Assembly (NCBI GenBank): GCA_022414725.1
Contig: CM039462.1
Coordinates: 72,503,837-72,567,836, forward strand
Length of the DNA stretch: 64,000 nucleotides
Reading direction: 5' to 3'
DNA from: Microglena sp. YARC
Lineage: Eukaryota > Chlorophyta > Chlorophyceae > Chlamydomonadales > Chlamydomonadaceae
Part shown: piece after piece, positions 10,761 through 19,859 of the stretch
Layout of the letters: every line of letters starts with the position of its first letter
How positions within the stretch are numbered: the stretch's first letter is position 1
Position numbers and translations under genes: made by a program
Notes under the pieces: model-generated
The model's input: the letters and a program-made list of their open reading frames with translations, nothing else
Databases searched by the model: none
What the model was told of the DNA's origin: nothing

Positions 10761-10900
10761 GCCACAGCTTAATGCCATTACCCGCTCCGCGGGCCCAAGC
10801 CCCCCAAGACACAGTTGTTTGTCAAGCAGAAGTCCGCTTGAGACATGATGCCGTCTCATCTCCTAGACCACATCCATCAGTCCGTTTATCAACCAAGGCA

Positions 10901-10980
10901 TTTGTTATAGGTGTTATAGGTAAAAGTGGAACTTTTCAGTTTCATTTTCCTATAGGACTTTCCTTTTTTGCTATAACAAA
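10901..10980. repeat. Foldback element, GTTATAG type, copy 1
   Basis: Arms TTTGTTATAG...GTTATAGG and CTATAACAAA enclose TCAGTTTCATTTTCCTATAG followed by GACTTTCC. The right arm is shortened compared with later copies, which have CTATAACACCTATAACAAA. It is followed, as always for this family, by TCAAAATAGAATA and a GAGGAG...CTTGAGAC tail. Confidence 0.8.
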
Positions 10981-11453
10981 TCAAAATAGAATAAAAGGAG
11001 GAGAAGGTCTTCTGAATATTCTTCAGTCTGCTTGACTGTCCGCTTGAGACAACCTCTCCTACTAGACCACCCCTCTTTATCCCCGGTTAGGATTTGAAAG
11101 CGATTCAGCAGCAGAATTCCTCTGCCCCGCTCCGCGGGGCCCGCCCTCCCTATCCCTTAATGAATCAACAGTTTTGTCAAGCAGAAGCCTGCTTGAGATT
11201 GTTGAGGTCCTTGTGGGCGTATGACCCCACCGGCGATACGGCTTTCGAGGACGACAATATCCTATCCTTCCAAAAACGAGTGTAAACGAATCGATTTTAT
11301 GCACCTTACAGCCACGCGCACGCTCCTCCAACTGTCGACGCGCAACGTGCGCGTCCATCGAACATGGGGGGTCGCCTCGTTCAGACAATTCCGGATAAGA
11401 TTTGCGGAAGATTCTGTTATATCGCGTCTAGATTCGAGTTATCAACCAAGGCA

Positions 11454-11661
11454 TTTGTTATAGGTGTTACACTCAGACCGGTGAATAATGTTACATGTGT
11501 GTCGAGCGTAGTGAGAAGACAAAACACATACAAGCAGACTTTTTGGGACTCGGGATATGTGTAACATTATTCCCTTGTCCGAGTGTATAGGTAAAAGTGA
11601 AAGTTTTTCAGTTTCATTTTCCTATAGGACTTTCCTTTTTTGCTATAACACCTATAACAAA
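11454..11661. repeat. Foldback element, GTTATAG type, copy 2, interrupted
   Basis: Same family as 10901-10980, with the full right arm CTATAACACCTATAACAAA. Its left arm is split after GGTGTTA by a second, unrelated inverted-repeat element (11470-11585). The inner part continues at 11586 as TATAGGTAAAAG. Confidence 0.8.
11470..11585. mobile_element. Nested MITE with TA target duplication
   Basis: The 116-bp element begins CACTCAGAC and ends GTCCGAGTG. The arms share about 26 bp, including GAATAATGTTACA and its complement TGTAACATTATTC. TA flanks both sides (11468-11469 and 11586-11587), and removing one TA with the insert restores the foldback arm exactly. This is a clean Tc1/mariner-type insertion of a non-autonomous element. 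No other copy of this family was seen. Confidence 0.75.
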
Positions 11662-11914
11662 TCAAAATAGAATAGAATGAGGAGAATGTCTTTTGAAAAG
11701 ACTTCAGTCTGCTTGACGGCACTTCGAAATGGAGGGGCGGGGGCAGACCCATGCTCTCGGCAGTAGCGGAGCCCGCTTCCAAGCATCTGCGTTGGCCCAG
11801 AGCATGCGTGGAACAAAGACACAAGCCAACGTGTTTAAGATCCATTCGCGGATCCGCGAGCTGTGCTTTCCGGGCTGGGCTGGTACTGACAGGGATGGGC
11901 GCCATGAGATATTC

Positions 11915-12553
11915 CTACTCTGCCCCATTGACCAGTCTGTTTGTACTTATAACGGAATCCAGGAGTGAGACGTGGGCCGGGTCATAGTAGCCAATATGCC
12001 ATGTGAATTGCGGTGTCTTCCCGCCAAACTGCAACGCCTCGCGTATGAAGCGTAGCGTTCCAATGGGATCTGTCTGGTAATGGCTGATTAGCCCGTTCAA
12101 CTCTGCCTTGCAGTCCGCTGGAAACTCTAATGCACGAACTATGTTCTCATAGGTCCAAATGACTTGCTCCCGCAGCCCGAACGCGGCAGTTGCCCAGCCA
12201 TGCCAATCTACTTCGTAATTCACATACTTGACGTACAAACCCTTCAAATTCGGAAACACCGATGCCAACACAATTGCCTGACCACGCAGCCCTGCGGACA
12301 CCCCTTTGTAATTGCGTGCGTTATACGCCGTGTGCACTACAACTGGCACCGGCCCCTCCACCCATAGTTTCTGCACATGCATGCATGCTTCGCCACTGTC
12401 CAACATTAGTGTGCCACCATCTGGTACCCTTAGCGTCAACCCTATCACCCCGCTTCCGGGCAGCTCAGCGTTGCCAAGCAACGTGCTCAGTCGCACCTCC
12501 CCTTCCGGACAATATATGCAGATTTCTGCCTTGTTCTGGGGTGCTGCACCCAT
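11915..12553 (-). CDS. Hypothetical protein, 212 residues
   Basis: A clean frame with a good ATG at 12553 and a TAG stop. The protein is globular and of mixed composition, with no signal peptide or membrane segment. It has strand-rich stretches (GVIGLTLRVPDGGTLML, PVVVHTAY) followed by a central VFPNLKGLYVKYV and an alpha-helical C-terminal half. I do not recognise the family. It lies alone between dispersed repeats, on the same strand as the U-box and caspase-like genes. Coding status is supported by its length and even composition, and a function cannot be given. Confidence 0.6.
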   Translation of the reverse strand: MGAAPQNKAEICIYCPEGEVRLSTLLGNAELPGSGVIGLTLRVPDGGTLMLDSGEACMHVQKLWVEGPVPVVVHTAYNARNYKGVSAGLRGQAIVLASVFPNLKGLYVKYVNYEVDWHGWATAAFGLREQVIWTYENIVRALEFPADCKAELNGLISHYQTDPIGTLRFIREALQFGGKTPQFTWHIGYYDPAHVSLLDSVISTNRLVNGAE

Positions 12554-12659
12554 ATCACCCGTTTGTAACCTTTGTTACCATGTAACCATGTAAAAACCTC
12601 TCATTTTCAGACGATCAATGCATTTTTGTCATTTTGTCGTTCACTGCAGCCACCGCACA

Positions 12660-12885
12660 CCTATGTTTTTCCCCGAATTTGGACGAACCACAGACATACT
12701 CCCCTTCTCGGTAATCTCCATCTAGATACACAGAAAACCGCAAGCCACCCTGCATGATTCAGCAGCTGAATTCCTCTGCCCGCTCCGCGGGCCCGCCCTC
12801 CCCGTCCCTTAAATACCCATAGTGATGTCAAGCAGAGCCCTGCTTGAGACAGTAACATTTTGATAGGATGGTGGTGTTGTTGATA
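12660..12885. repeat. Partial dispersed repeat R490 (right half)
   Basis: CATACTCCCCTTCTCGGTAA, CCATCTAGA, CATGATTCAGCAGCTGAA, the hairpin GCCCGCTCCGCGGGC and a TCAAGCAGA..CTGCTTGAGAC end match the right half of the repeat at 10130. Confidence 0.75.
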
Positions 12886-13381
12886 TCGTGCTGGGTTGCC
12901 CAACTCGTCACTCAACCCTTCACCGTCGCCCTCTGAATGGCTATCCTTCACCCCAGCAGAAAGTACAGCAAACCAGATGTGTAGTGACGGGTGTGTAGGG
13001 TTGTGTATAGTTTTTTAAACATTGAATAATAAATCAAATAGAAATGGATGATTGAATTACATTATCTGTGGGGAGTGAAATGAACCCGTCACCCGTCACC
13101 TGTCACCCGTCACTCCGCGGCATAAAACACTCCCCCATGTCCTTCACTGCATCATCCACCGCATCTCTATATATATTTTCCATTTGATCAACCGTATTTT
13201 GAACGTGTTCACCTGCCCACCAATGAAAATACTCCCCTTCTCGGTAATTTCCATCTAGAGACACAAAAGAATGCATGATTCAGCAGCTGAATGCCATTGC
13301 CCGCTCCGCGGGCCCGCCCTCCCCCATCCCATGATAATTCCATAGTTGTTTTCAAGCAGAAGCCTGCTTGAGACCGCAACC
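12886..13381. repeat. Dispersed repeat R490, copy 2
   Basis: Nearly identical to 10130-10625 over its whole length, differing by a few substitutions. It ends at TCAAGCAGAAGCCTGCTTGA with GAC, after which the two copies diverge. The high identity points to a recent duplication. Confidence 0.85.
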
Positions 13382-13549
13382 CGAATATGAACGGGAATTA
13401 CATGTGTTGATGGAAAAAAACACAAAACCCGTCCGAAGCCTGAGCCTACTAGATGCCGTCACCAATGACTTAACTGTGACATGGTTTTGCTGGAAATGGA
13501 AAGTTCTCAAACTTCTTGGATATGAAGTCCAAATCATGAGGGTGAAGTG

Positions 13550-13746
13550 AAGTGGGCGATATCTGGGTCTTGGTCCAGACCGGACTCCCTGAGCACAATG
13601 CCATGGTGCGCATATCCATGGCGCCAACCTCCAACCATCACGACGATGTGGTCTCCATGGGAGAGGAGCTTCCATGCCTCTGCAATTGCATGCACATTTG
13701 TGTGCACCCTCGCTTGACGTAACCGGTGTGGGTGATATGCGTTCAA
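13550..13746 (-). pseudogene. LRAT-like fragment
   Basis: About 60 codons match the start of the LRAT-like domain found at 34289-35012: SHGDHIVVMVGGWRHGYAHHG against RHGDHVVVMIGGWRNGYAHHG, then IAHFTSP against IANFSSP. The His of the YAHHG motif is present. The part with the catalytic Cys (NCE) is missing and the frame stops soon after FTSPS. It lies just 3' of the U-box gene on the same strand, in another frame. It is a decayed paralogue, or an exon whose continuation I cannot find. Confidence 0.6.
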
Positions 13747-13754
13747 GGGAATGT

Positions 13755-14258
13755 CTAGTTCAGAATGCGGAAACGCTGATAATGTAGGCGGTAGTGGTCC
13801 ACGGCATTTTTCATTGCCACATTTGAGTAGATGGGCGCGCCACCTATGTTGGTCCTTGTGAGTGGGTCCGCGCTAGATGTGGTCAGCCACTCCTCGATAG
13901 CCGATCTGGAGTAGGAGTGACCCGAAGCAGTCACTACAGGGTCTATAAACCAATCCAAGGTGAGAGGGCACATGTATTCGGATGGCACAAAGTCTGATGC
14001 TTGTGCACTTCGAATCCGATATATGACGTTGATACACCTGGACATCAGCTTCCTCCAATATCCTGGCGGAAATTTCTGGCTCCTACTGTCTCGGATACTC
14101 TCTATTGTGACACACAATATCCTGTCTTCGCAATTGAAGACTGACAGTTCTCGAACAGTGTTGAAACCAGCAGCTTCGAACACTTCAATTACTTGGGGGC
14201 CAATGCCTTTGATGGTTCTAATACTCGCCGACATCGTTACTTCTTGTTCGTCAGCCAT
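13755..14258 (-). CDS. Helix-hairpin-helix + U-box protein (putative E3 ubiquitin ligase)
   Basis: This is a 167-residue protein. Residues 12-40 (TIKGIGPQVIEVFEAAGFNT) are a helix-hairpin-helix of the DUF4332/pathway-like kind. Residues 91-160 form a U-box: VPSEYMCPLTLDWFIDPVV, GHSYSRSAIEEWL, DPLTR and N..MKNAVDHY, the standard landmarks of the fold. U-boxes bind E2 enzymes and promote ubiquitin transfer, so the protein is probably a small cytosolic or nuclear E3. A C-terminal substrate domain is absent; the N-terminal HhH may bind DNA or a partner. ATG is at 14258. Acceptor-like sequences (CTTCTTGCAG, CCCCTGCAG) and a cassette GTGAGT donor at about 14347 suggest a 5' UTR intron. Confidence 0.8.
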   Translation of the reverse strand: MADEQEVTMSASIRTIKGIGPQVIEVFEAAGFNTVRELSVFNCEDRILCVTIESIRDSRSQKFPPGYWRKLMSRCINVIYRIRSAQASDFVPSEYMCPLTLDWFIDPVVTASGHSYSRSAIEEWLTTSSADPLTRTNIGGAPIYSNVAMKNAVDHYRLHYQRFRILN

Positions 14259-14334
14259 ATTGATTTATACTGCAGGGGTGCATGTTGCGGCTTATGACTG
14301 CAAGAAGATTCACAAGCAAGTTTAACACCAACCA

Positions 14335-14383
14335 GCAAGACTCCTCACTCACCTCAGTTCACAATGCCCCTCACTCAACAATA
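14335..14383 (-). repeat. Leader cassette copy 2 (truncated, upstream of U-box gene)
   Basis: Contains AGACTCCTCACTCACCTCAG, TTCACAATGCCCCTCACTCA and AACAAT, as in copies 3-5. On the minus strand it reads AACTGAG|GTGAGTGAGGAG, a strong 5' splice site. The rest of the cassette is replaced by the transposon fragment that starts at 14384. Confidence 0.7.
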
Positions 14384-14645
14384 CAGTTGTTCTCAAATAA
14401 TTTTTGGACACCATGTATAATTTGAATGATATCCTTTGAAACCCGCTACAGGTCAGTGGTTCACTACAAATATTTTTTGAAAAGTCTTAGGAAGGTTTGC
14501 AAGATATACAAAGTGTCCAAGAGCTCTCTACATAGATGGGTCAATGCTGATCAGGTAGGTAAAAGTGGGCGGTTAAAACGAAAAAGGAAAGAATTGTCTA
14601 TGCCTTTACAGACCACGATATCCAATAGTATTACAGAAAATCCGT
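14384..14645 (+). mobile_element. Truncated Fanzor/Tc1 element, transposase end
   Basis: It begins with the family inverted repeat CAGTTGTTCTCAAATAA preceded by TA. It carries the first 73 or so codons of the transposase, including its helix-turn-helix, and then breaks off in the middle of a codon at about 14645. One residue differs from the full copies (Leu60 to Pro). No right end is present, so this is a dead 5' fragment. Confidence 0.9.
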
Positions 14646-14797
14646 ACCACATCCCTCATGCTGTCCCTCTTTATCCCCGGTTATGATTTGAAAGCGATTC
14701 AGCATCATAATTCCTCTGCCCCGCCCTCCAACCAATACCCCCATTCGCGTTCATTCTGGGCGGACAAAAGTGTATCCATTTGTCATGTGTCTACATC

Positions 14798-15040
14798 ATG
14801 GTAGAGCAAATTATTACATATAGTGACTTGAGAACAGTAGGTGAGAGGATCGAACACCTAGTAAATGAGATGGCTTCTTTGTATGAAGCGACAGGCGTTG
14901 AGTATTTCAAAGCCCAGGCATCATCATGGTCCCAATGGGTGTGGATGTTAGAGGATAGCAAGCGCCGAGAGTGGCGGCTTACATGCCCTGGGGATGCTCA
15001 GGGTGTGATGTCCAAAAGCACGCCAGGCGTGCACAAGTAA
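14798..15040 (+). CDS. Small hypothetical protein
   Basis: An 80-residue frame from an ATG at 14798. The first 60 residues are helical and charged (DLRTVGERIEHLVNEMASLYEA, WVWMLEDSKRREWRL) and look like genuine coding sequence. The tail after CPGDAQG is less convincing and may be intronic or decayed. No known domain was recognised. Confidence 0.35.
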   Translation: MVEQIITYSDLRTVGERIEHLVNEMASLYEATGVEYFKAQASSWSQWVWMLEDSKRREWRLTCPGDAQGVMSKSTPGVHK

Positions 15041-15531
15041 TGTTGGCCAATACGCAGATCTCGTTGGATCCGCTTGAGCAAACCATGTCGGTACGGCATC
15101 CCGTAGGTGGCATCAACACCCATTTTTTTATGTTTGTTATGTTTGTTGTCACCCAGTATTCTCTCTCCCCCCCCTCCCCTAAGACCGCGATACCGCATTA
15201 TCTCTGGTGTTACATGAAAGTCCCAAAGTTACACCAAAAAGGAAACCTTTCTAATTTCCTTCCGGGGGCCGAGGGGGCATACCCTACATTTGATGAAATT
15301 AATTTGTCTTTGTTACTCAACACTCTGCGGTCAAGATTCCCTGTTGTCGAGTTTGACGCAGCCAAGAAAAACGAGATTACACATTCTTAAACAAACACGG
15401 TACCAAGTCAGGGTACATGAGGCTCGCCATGCCTCCAAAGCTGATCAAGATATCCATGAATATGTGGGAGGCCTCGAGCTATCTGATCCGACCGCCATGT
15501 TCTTCATGGCTGATTCCAATGACACCTGCAA
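15041..15531. other. Intergenic mosaic of repeat fragments
   Basis: Holds a piece of the composite-repeat tail (about 15150), the left half of a GTTACACC foldback (15206-15262) and a GGGGGCCGAGGGGGCATACC block that also occurs at 43438. A short open frame follows (about 15290-15390: FDEINLSLLLNTLRSRFPVV), possibly a remnant of a coding exon. None of it supports a whole gene. Confidence 0.5.
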
Positions 15532-16392
15532 TCAACAACATTCACAATACTGACGTGCGCAACCAAAACATATAGATGATACAGTGGCATCATTGCTCAT
15601 TGCATGCAAACACACCTCTTTTGCAGATTGACCAAATGCACCGTCCTTGCCGTTCATGTTTTGCATGGTCACGCGTACGTTTGTCCAATGCTTCTTCAGC
15701 ACTGTTTCCAGTTCGTGGTAAGTCGGAAGCTTCCCCACTGCAACCCACGCGACCATGAACCGGCTGCCTGCCGCTCCTCCCCTTGCCATTCCAAACATGG
15801 TGGAAGCGGTAATAATGACACCGTTGTAGTCAGCAATCGAATAGGGTATTGTTGCTTCTGCAGTGTTTTTGGATGCTTGTTGCTGAGAATACTCCCACTC
15901 TCCCTTAGCCTTGGCTCTAGACTCATAAAATGTCAGGCTGGGTGCCTCACTGTTGCTGGGGTATCCCTCTGCCTCGCACATGTTCAACACACGAACAAAC
16001 GTGCCGGTGAACTTTTGTTGTGCTGCGATGTCTTCGATCTCCTGTGCTGTAAGTTGTTGCCCAAACGAACAAACAAGGGCACCATGCTGTGTTGAACCAC
16101 TCCACGTCCCATGGCCACAGAATAGCAGAACTGCGACATCAGTGCCTGGTTGCAGGAGATGCTGTATTGCGGCTCGTAGGTCCCGTTTCGAAACCTCGGA
16201 AGTGCCTCCCATAATCTTGGTGCTAAATCCTTCACCCAGAGACTCCTCAAAACGCTTAACATCAGCTGTAAACCCTGTCTTGCTGTACTCAAAAAGGTCT
16301 CGTGGGAGTAAAGCTGCCTCCTCTAAGACACGTGTGAGGTGCGCCTCCAAGTTCAAGGCGTAGCTAGGTGAGTCTAGCAATGCACGCTTCAT
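15532..16392 (-). CDS. Caspase/metacaspase-like peptidase
   Basis: A 286-residue frame from ATG at 16392. Residues 1-85 give an N-terminal helix and strand pattern. LLFCGHGTWSG has the catalytic-type His94 and VLNMCEAEGY the Cys139, the p20 dyad of clan CD peptidases. GVIITASTMFGMARGGAAGSRFM and a following helical segment correspond to the p10-like half. Metacaspases cut after Arg or Lys and act in cell death or stress; substrate choice cannot be seen here. The last 20 residues after QSAKE may be intronic, since AAAGAG|GTGTGT lies there. No leader cassette precedes it, unlike the caspase-like gene at 4953. It sits between a transposon fragment and element 1. Confidence 0.7.
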   Translation of the reverse strand: MKRALLDSPSYALNLEAHLTRVLEEAALLPRDLFEYSKTGFTADVKRFEESLGEGFSTKIMGGTSEVSKRDLRAAIQHLLQPGTDVAVLLFCGHGTWSGSTQHGALVCSFGQQLTAQEIEDIAAQQKFTGTFVRVLNMCEAEGYPSNSEAPSLTFYESRAKAKGEWEYSQQQASKNTAEATIPYSIADYNGVIITASTMFGMARGGAAGSRFMVAWVAVGKLPTYHELETVLKKHWTNVRVTMQNMNGKDGAFGQSAKEVCLHAMSNDATVSSICFGCARQYCECC

Positions 16393-16542
16393 CTTTGTGG
16401 TACTCTACAGTAAGCGGAATATAAATAAATCACAGTCCTGAACGCACAAGTGCATGCATAAGCATTGTGTTCCGCTGCCATCTCGCTTTGACAACTTTTT
16501 AATCACTCTATTGGAAGAGGAAGGGGTATCGACATATGGATA

Positions 16543-16742
16543 CAGTTGTTCTCAAATAAAGTGGGACACCCCCATTTATAATCGAACTTGCAGGTCGTTG
16601 CTTTTTCGCAACGTTGGGGGGTGCAGAAGGTTGGAGAGGTGCTCGAAAATATTTCGAGTCGCCTCCACGGGAAACCGTTCAACCGTCTGTGTCCCCAAAT
16701 CAGTATCAGGTGGTGGCTGTGGGGATTTTAAGGAGCTTCTAG
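16543..16742 (-). ncRNA. Candidate Fanzor guide RNA (omega/fRNA) region
   Basis: TnpB and Fanzor guide RNAs are known to come from the 3' end of the nuclease gene and run past the transposon end, with the flank acting as guide. At this end, read on the minus strand, lie a stem CTCGAAA/TTTCGAG (16642-16658, extended by GAGG/CCTC) and a second stem GTTGC/GCAAC (16597-16612). An imperfect TGGG/CCCA stem lies next to the inverted repeat. The first two are kept in other copies and in the 276-bp derivative. The RNA boundaries are inferred. Confidence 0.4.
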
Positions 16743-18876
16743 GCGCGTCTCTGCAAAACGCGAGGGGTCGCTCCCTCCCAAAGACTTGGTGGAGGGTAAG
16801 CATCAGGATGTTCCTGGAGGCGTTCACATCGCGGTCCCAAGTCTTCCCGCAGTGGAGCCTACCGCCGCTCTGTTGGCGTGGCGCTCCGCTTTGACTGCTT
16901 TTGCAGTGGAGAATCTTGTGCATCCGCTTGCGACCTTCAGTACATTCCCAACCAGTACCGTCTTGCTTCTTACGATGAGTGAGTGCCACCATGTTGCAAA
17001 GGGAGGATTCACAACAACTGCATCGCTGAGATGTTTTGAACTCGTCGACGTCCTCCATTATGACATTTCCGCGGCTACGAAGCTCGAACTTAATAGCTTG
17101 GAGAGGACCAGAAGTCCGCCTAGAGATTGGCGTCGCCCCCAAACCTTTCCAATCACCAAACCCGACAAGTACCTTTGTTCTCTTCTCCCTAGGAGCTACG
17201 AAGTCAGCAATCTCGACAATAAGTTTCTGCTTCCTACAGTGCCGGCGAAAGCGGAGGTTTCGGTATCCCCTTTCAGCACGATGGGCAAGAAGCATTGGGG
17301 CGGCACCCATGTAGAATCTAGCGTATTGCCCAATTTGTTCAGAATTCGAAGAATCTCTATCGGGAATGTCAGCGACGATATCAGTCGTCTCGAGATTCCA
17401 GATGCCAGTTTGACGCTGAGACTTAAAGATCAGACCCTTGCGATAATATTGCGCAGAGCTGTACGACCTGGTACATCCGTCGAGTCCTGTTACCGTCAAG
17501 ATATCGGTTACACCAGGGTCGATGGCAGCCACTACCACATTATCACGGAAGGATACAAGACCGCTCTCGTCTGTTGTCATATACTCATTAGCCCGCTTAG
17601 AGAACTCGTCTTTAGGCATCGAACACGTCAGACTGGTAGGCTTATTCATAAGGATGCTGACTGCGAAGCCGTCTGTAACAATGCGGTAACCAAACTTCCG
17701 AGAAACAGTCTCCACCATCTTTAGGTTTGCGAAGCGCTCCCAGATTCCGTGATGGTTTTTAGAAGCAACATCTACCTTGCATGAATCTAATTTGCACTCT
17801 TTGACCAGATATAAAAAGGCCATTTTCGAAATCGGGATGTGTGAAATAGTGAATCCAGATTTGTATGGCAACAACGAGAATGTGCAAAGTTTTTCGTTCC
17901 CAGATGCGATGGTCTCCGACAATATCTTGTGGTACAGAGGCAAAGTCATGTGAGCCCGAGACGAAAAATTATTTCCGGATGGTAAAGGGATAACACCCCT
18001 AAGACAGAAGGCAACGTCGCGTGCAATGAAGCGTTTCACGTTATCTTCATCCACCCTAAGGTTCTTGGAGGAAATCCAAGCTTCGCTCAACTTTTTAAAC
18101 CTCGCTTGAAGTTTAGCCAACTTTTCTCGCAAATGGGATCCCTTGGGTTCCTTCCTACCGACACTCTTTTTCGCAAGGTCCACCGCATATTTTGCCACAC
18201 GAAGTCGAGCTGTGGGAAGCTTTGTTGGCAGCTTGACTACATGAGCGCTCATCTTGAATATGACGTCAAGATACTTTGTAGGGCACTTGATAACTGCAGC
18301 CACTATGTCCGCCCTCAGGTGTTTCGAAATCTTTGGGTACTTCCAATTCAAGTACGTCATTATGCGTCGCTCGAGGTTGGTCCAAAGGTGGTTAGAGGCC
18401 ATGGTGGCCATGATAATAGTCAGGTCTGCAATGATCTGATTCTTCATGCTCCCCCTAATGTCAACTTTCGATTGCCCCGGCTCTCTTAACAAGTCAAACA
18501 AAATCCGACTACTTTCGAAGTCTTCGCCAAGAGTCGACCCATGACATTTGTTGGTACTTACTGCAAGAAGGCACCGGTAGAAAAAGTTGCGATTTACAGG
18601 AGGGACTGCGATACCATTCTCCAAAAGACGAGCAATGTGAAAATTTGCAAAAATATAACCCTCTCCAAGCAACTTGTTCATTTCCATTACCAGTGTGTCT
18701 ATCTTTCTGCGGATCCCATCATGGGGAATAAAGGTACTCAATTTCATCTTGACCACACAGATAGCGCGCCCAAGTGCACAGTCCTCATCTTCCCTCTCAT
18801 AATCGACAAGTTCCGCAACGGCATCATGTTGGTCGACCTCGTGTACCTCCGACGAGACACCGATCCCATTCTCCAT
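16576..18876 (-). CDS. Fanzor (TnpB-like RNA-guided endonuclease), intact
   Basis: This is a 766-residue protein. The N-terminal 440 residues are basic and helical, as expected for the RNA/DNA-binding lobes. The RuvC-like nuclease follows: AAIDPGVTD with Asp at about residue 453, VDEFKTSQRC with Glu at about 612 next to a CSCC zinc-ribbon half, a second half around LHCKSS/RLHCGK, and WDRDVNASRNI with the last Asp at about 683. The DEFxTS glutamate fits the shifted RuvC glutamate reported for Fanzor proteins. Fanzors cut DNA guided by an RNA from the element's own 3' end; here the likely role is to help keep or spread the element. The ATG at 18876 overlaps the transposase TGA (TGATG). The size suits Fanzor1, which is associated with several eukaryotic transposon groups. 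Confidence 0.9.
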   Translation of the reverse strand: MENGIGVSSEVHEVDQHDAVAELVDYEREDEDCALGRAICVVKMKLSTFIPHDGIRRKIDTLVMEMNKLLGEGYIFANFHIARLLENGIAVPPVNRNFFYRCLLAVSTNKCHGSTLGEDFESSRILFDLLREPGQSKVDIRGSMKNQIIADLTIIMATMASNHLWTNLERRIMTYLNWKYPKISKHLRADIVAAVIKCPTKYLDVIFKMSAHVVKLPTKLPTARLRVAKYAVDLAKKSVGRKEPKGSHLREKLAKLQARFKKLSEAWISSKNLRVDEDNVKRFIARDVAFCLRGVIPLPSGNNFSSRAHMTLPLYHKILSETIASGNEKLCTFSLLPYKSGFTISHIPISKMAFLYLVKECKLDSCKVDVASKNHHGIWERFANLKMVETVSRKFGYRIVTDGFAVSILMNKPTSLTCSMPKDEFSKRANEYMTTDESGLVSFRDNVVVAAIDPGVTDILTVTGLDGCTRSYSSAQYYRKGLIFKSQRQTGIWNLETTDIVADIPDRDSSNSEQIGQYARFYMGAAPMLLAHRAERGYRNLRFRRHCRKQKLIVEIADFVAPREKRTKVLVGFGDWKGLGATPISRRTSGPLQAIKFELRSRGNVIMEDVDEFKTSQRCSCCESSLCNMVALTHRKKQDGTGWECTEGRKRMHKILHCKSSQSGAPRQQSGGRLHCGKTWDRDVNASRNILMLTLHQVFGRERPLAFCRDAPRSSLKSPQPPPDTDLGTQTVERFPVEATRNIFEHLSNLLHPPTLRKSNDLQVRL

Positions 18877-19859
18877 CACAGATTGTATCCTGTAAACGTT
18901 TTGATGTAATCTGGATCTGCAGACAGCCTCTCTTGAACATTCTTAACCCAATCTCTTGTATGAATCATATACTTTGATAGGTCTTTATACTTCCACATTT
19001 CTAGAACGCAACATATTTGCATAAAGTAGTCGAAATCACAGGTAGGCGTCAACGGACATGACACCCTGTAGTCTCTCTTAATGCTTCCAAATATTTGTTC
19101 AATCGCATTGGCTCTTGGGCAATAAGGAGGGGTGTACAAAAGCATCCAACCGTTGCATTGGGATATCTTTTTTATTTCCGGAGAATGGTGAAACCGAATA
19201 TTATCCATGACGATCGTGGTGTTCTTTGGGATGACCAAAATTTTAAAGAATTTAATGAAATCTTCTTTTTTACAATTGTGCTCCAATAACTGATAATCTA
19301 TTACTCCCTGAGATGAAATGGCGAGTAATAAAGTGAACTTCAAACGACGGAGGTTACTCATTGTCTTCGTAGTTAATCTACAACCGATCTTGCTGTATCC
19401 GTATCTACTATGGTCGCCAGCGTAAAATCCTGCTTCATCGATACAAACAACGTTAGAGGTTTCTCTGTACTTCTCACAAAACATTTCTACATTTTCTTTG
19501 GAATATCTGTAGAGAACTGTGGGGAACGCCTTCTTCCTAGAAAATCCACATTGTTTCATATATCTTGATGCCGTACTGATCGATAGACCCACATTACAAC
19601 TCTTGCAAATAATACCAACCAGTTCCTTGCATGTTATGAACGGATTTTCTGTAATACTATTGGATATCGTGGTCTGTAAAAGCATAGACAATTCTTTCCT
19701 TTTTCGTTTTAACCGCCCACTTTTACCTACCTGATCAGCATTGACCCATCTATGTAGAGAGCTCTTGGACACTTTGTATATCTTGCAAACCTTCCTAAGA
19801 CTTTTCAAAAAATATTTGTAGTGAACCACTGACCTGTAGCGGGTTTCAAAGGATATCAT
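18876..19859 (-). CDS. Tc1/mariner (IS630-like) DD34E transposase
   Basis: A 327-residue enzyme that cuts out and reinserts the element at TA. Residues 20-40 (KVCKIYKVSKSSLHRWVN) form a helix-turn-helix for end binding, followed by a basic stretch GRLKRKRKEL. The catalytic triad is Asp141 in CIDEAGF, Asp219 in VMDNIRFHH and Glu254 in YCPRANAIEQIFG. The 34 residues between the last two make it DD34E. It differs from the copies at 24790 and 37659 by only a few residues (for example Tyr119, Leu173). Length and motifs are complete. Translation probably starts at the ATG 42 bp inside the inverted repeat. Confidence 0.95.
   Translation of the reverse strand: MISFETRYRSVVHYKYFLKSLRKVCKIYKVSKSSLHRWVNADQVGKSGRLKRKRKELSMLLQTTISNSITENPFITCKELVGIICKSCNVGLSISTASRYMKQCGFSRKKAFPTVLYRYSKENVEMFCEKYRETSNVVCIDEAGFYAGDHSRYGYSKIGCRLTTKTMSNLRRLKFTLLLAISSQGVIDYQLLEHNCKKEDFIKFFKILVIPKNTTIVMDNIRFHHSPEIKKISQCNGWMLLYTPPYCPRANAIEQIFGSIKRDYRVSCPLTPTCDFDYFMQICCVLEMWKYKDLSKYMIHTRDWVKNVQERLSADPDYIKTFTGYNL

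Noticed and set aside
16786..17724. 312-codon frame on the strand opposite Fanzor, also seen at 26930-27868 and 42267-43151
   Set aside because: It is antisense to the RuvC-coding part and is conserved only because Fanzor is; no domain is recognisable.
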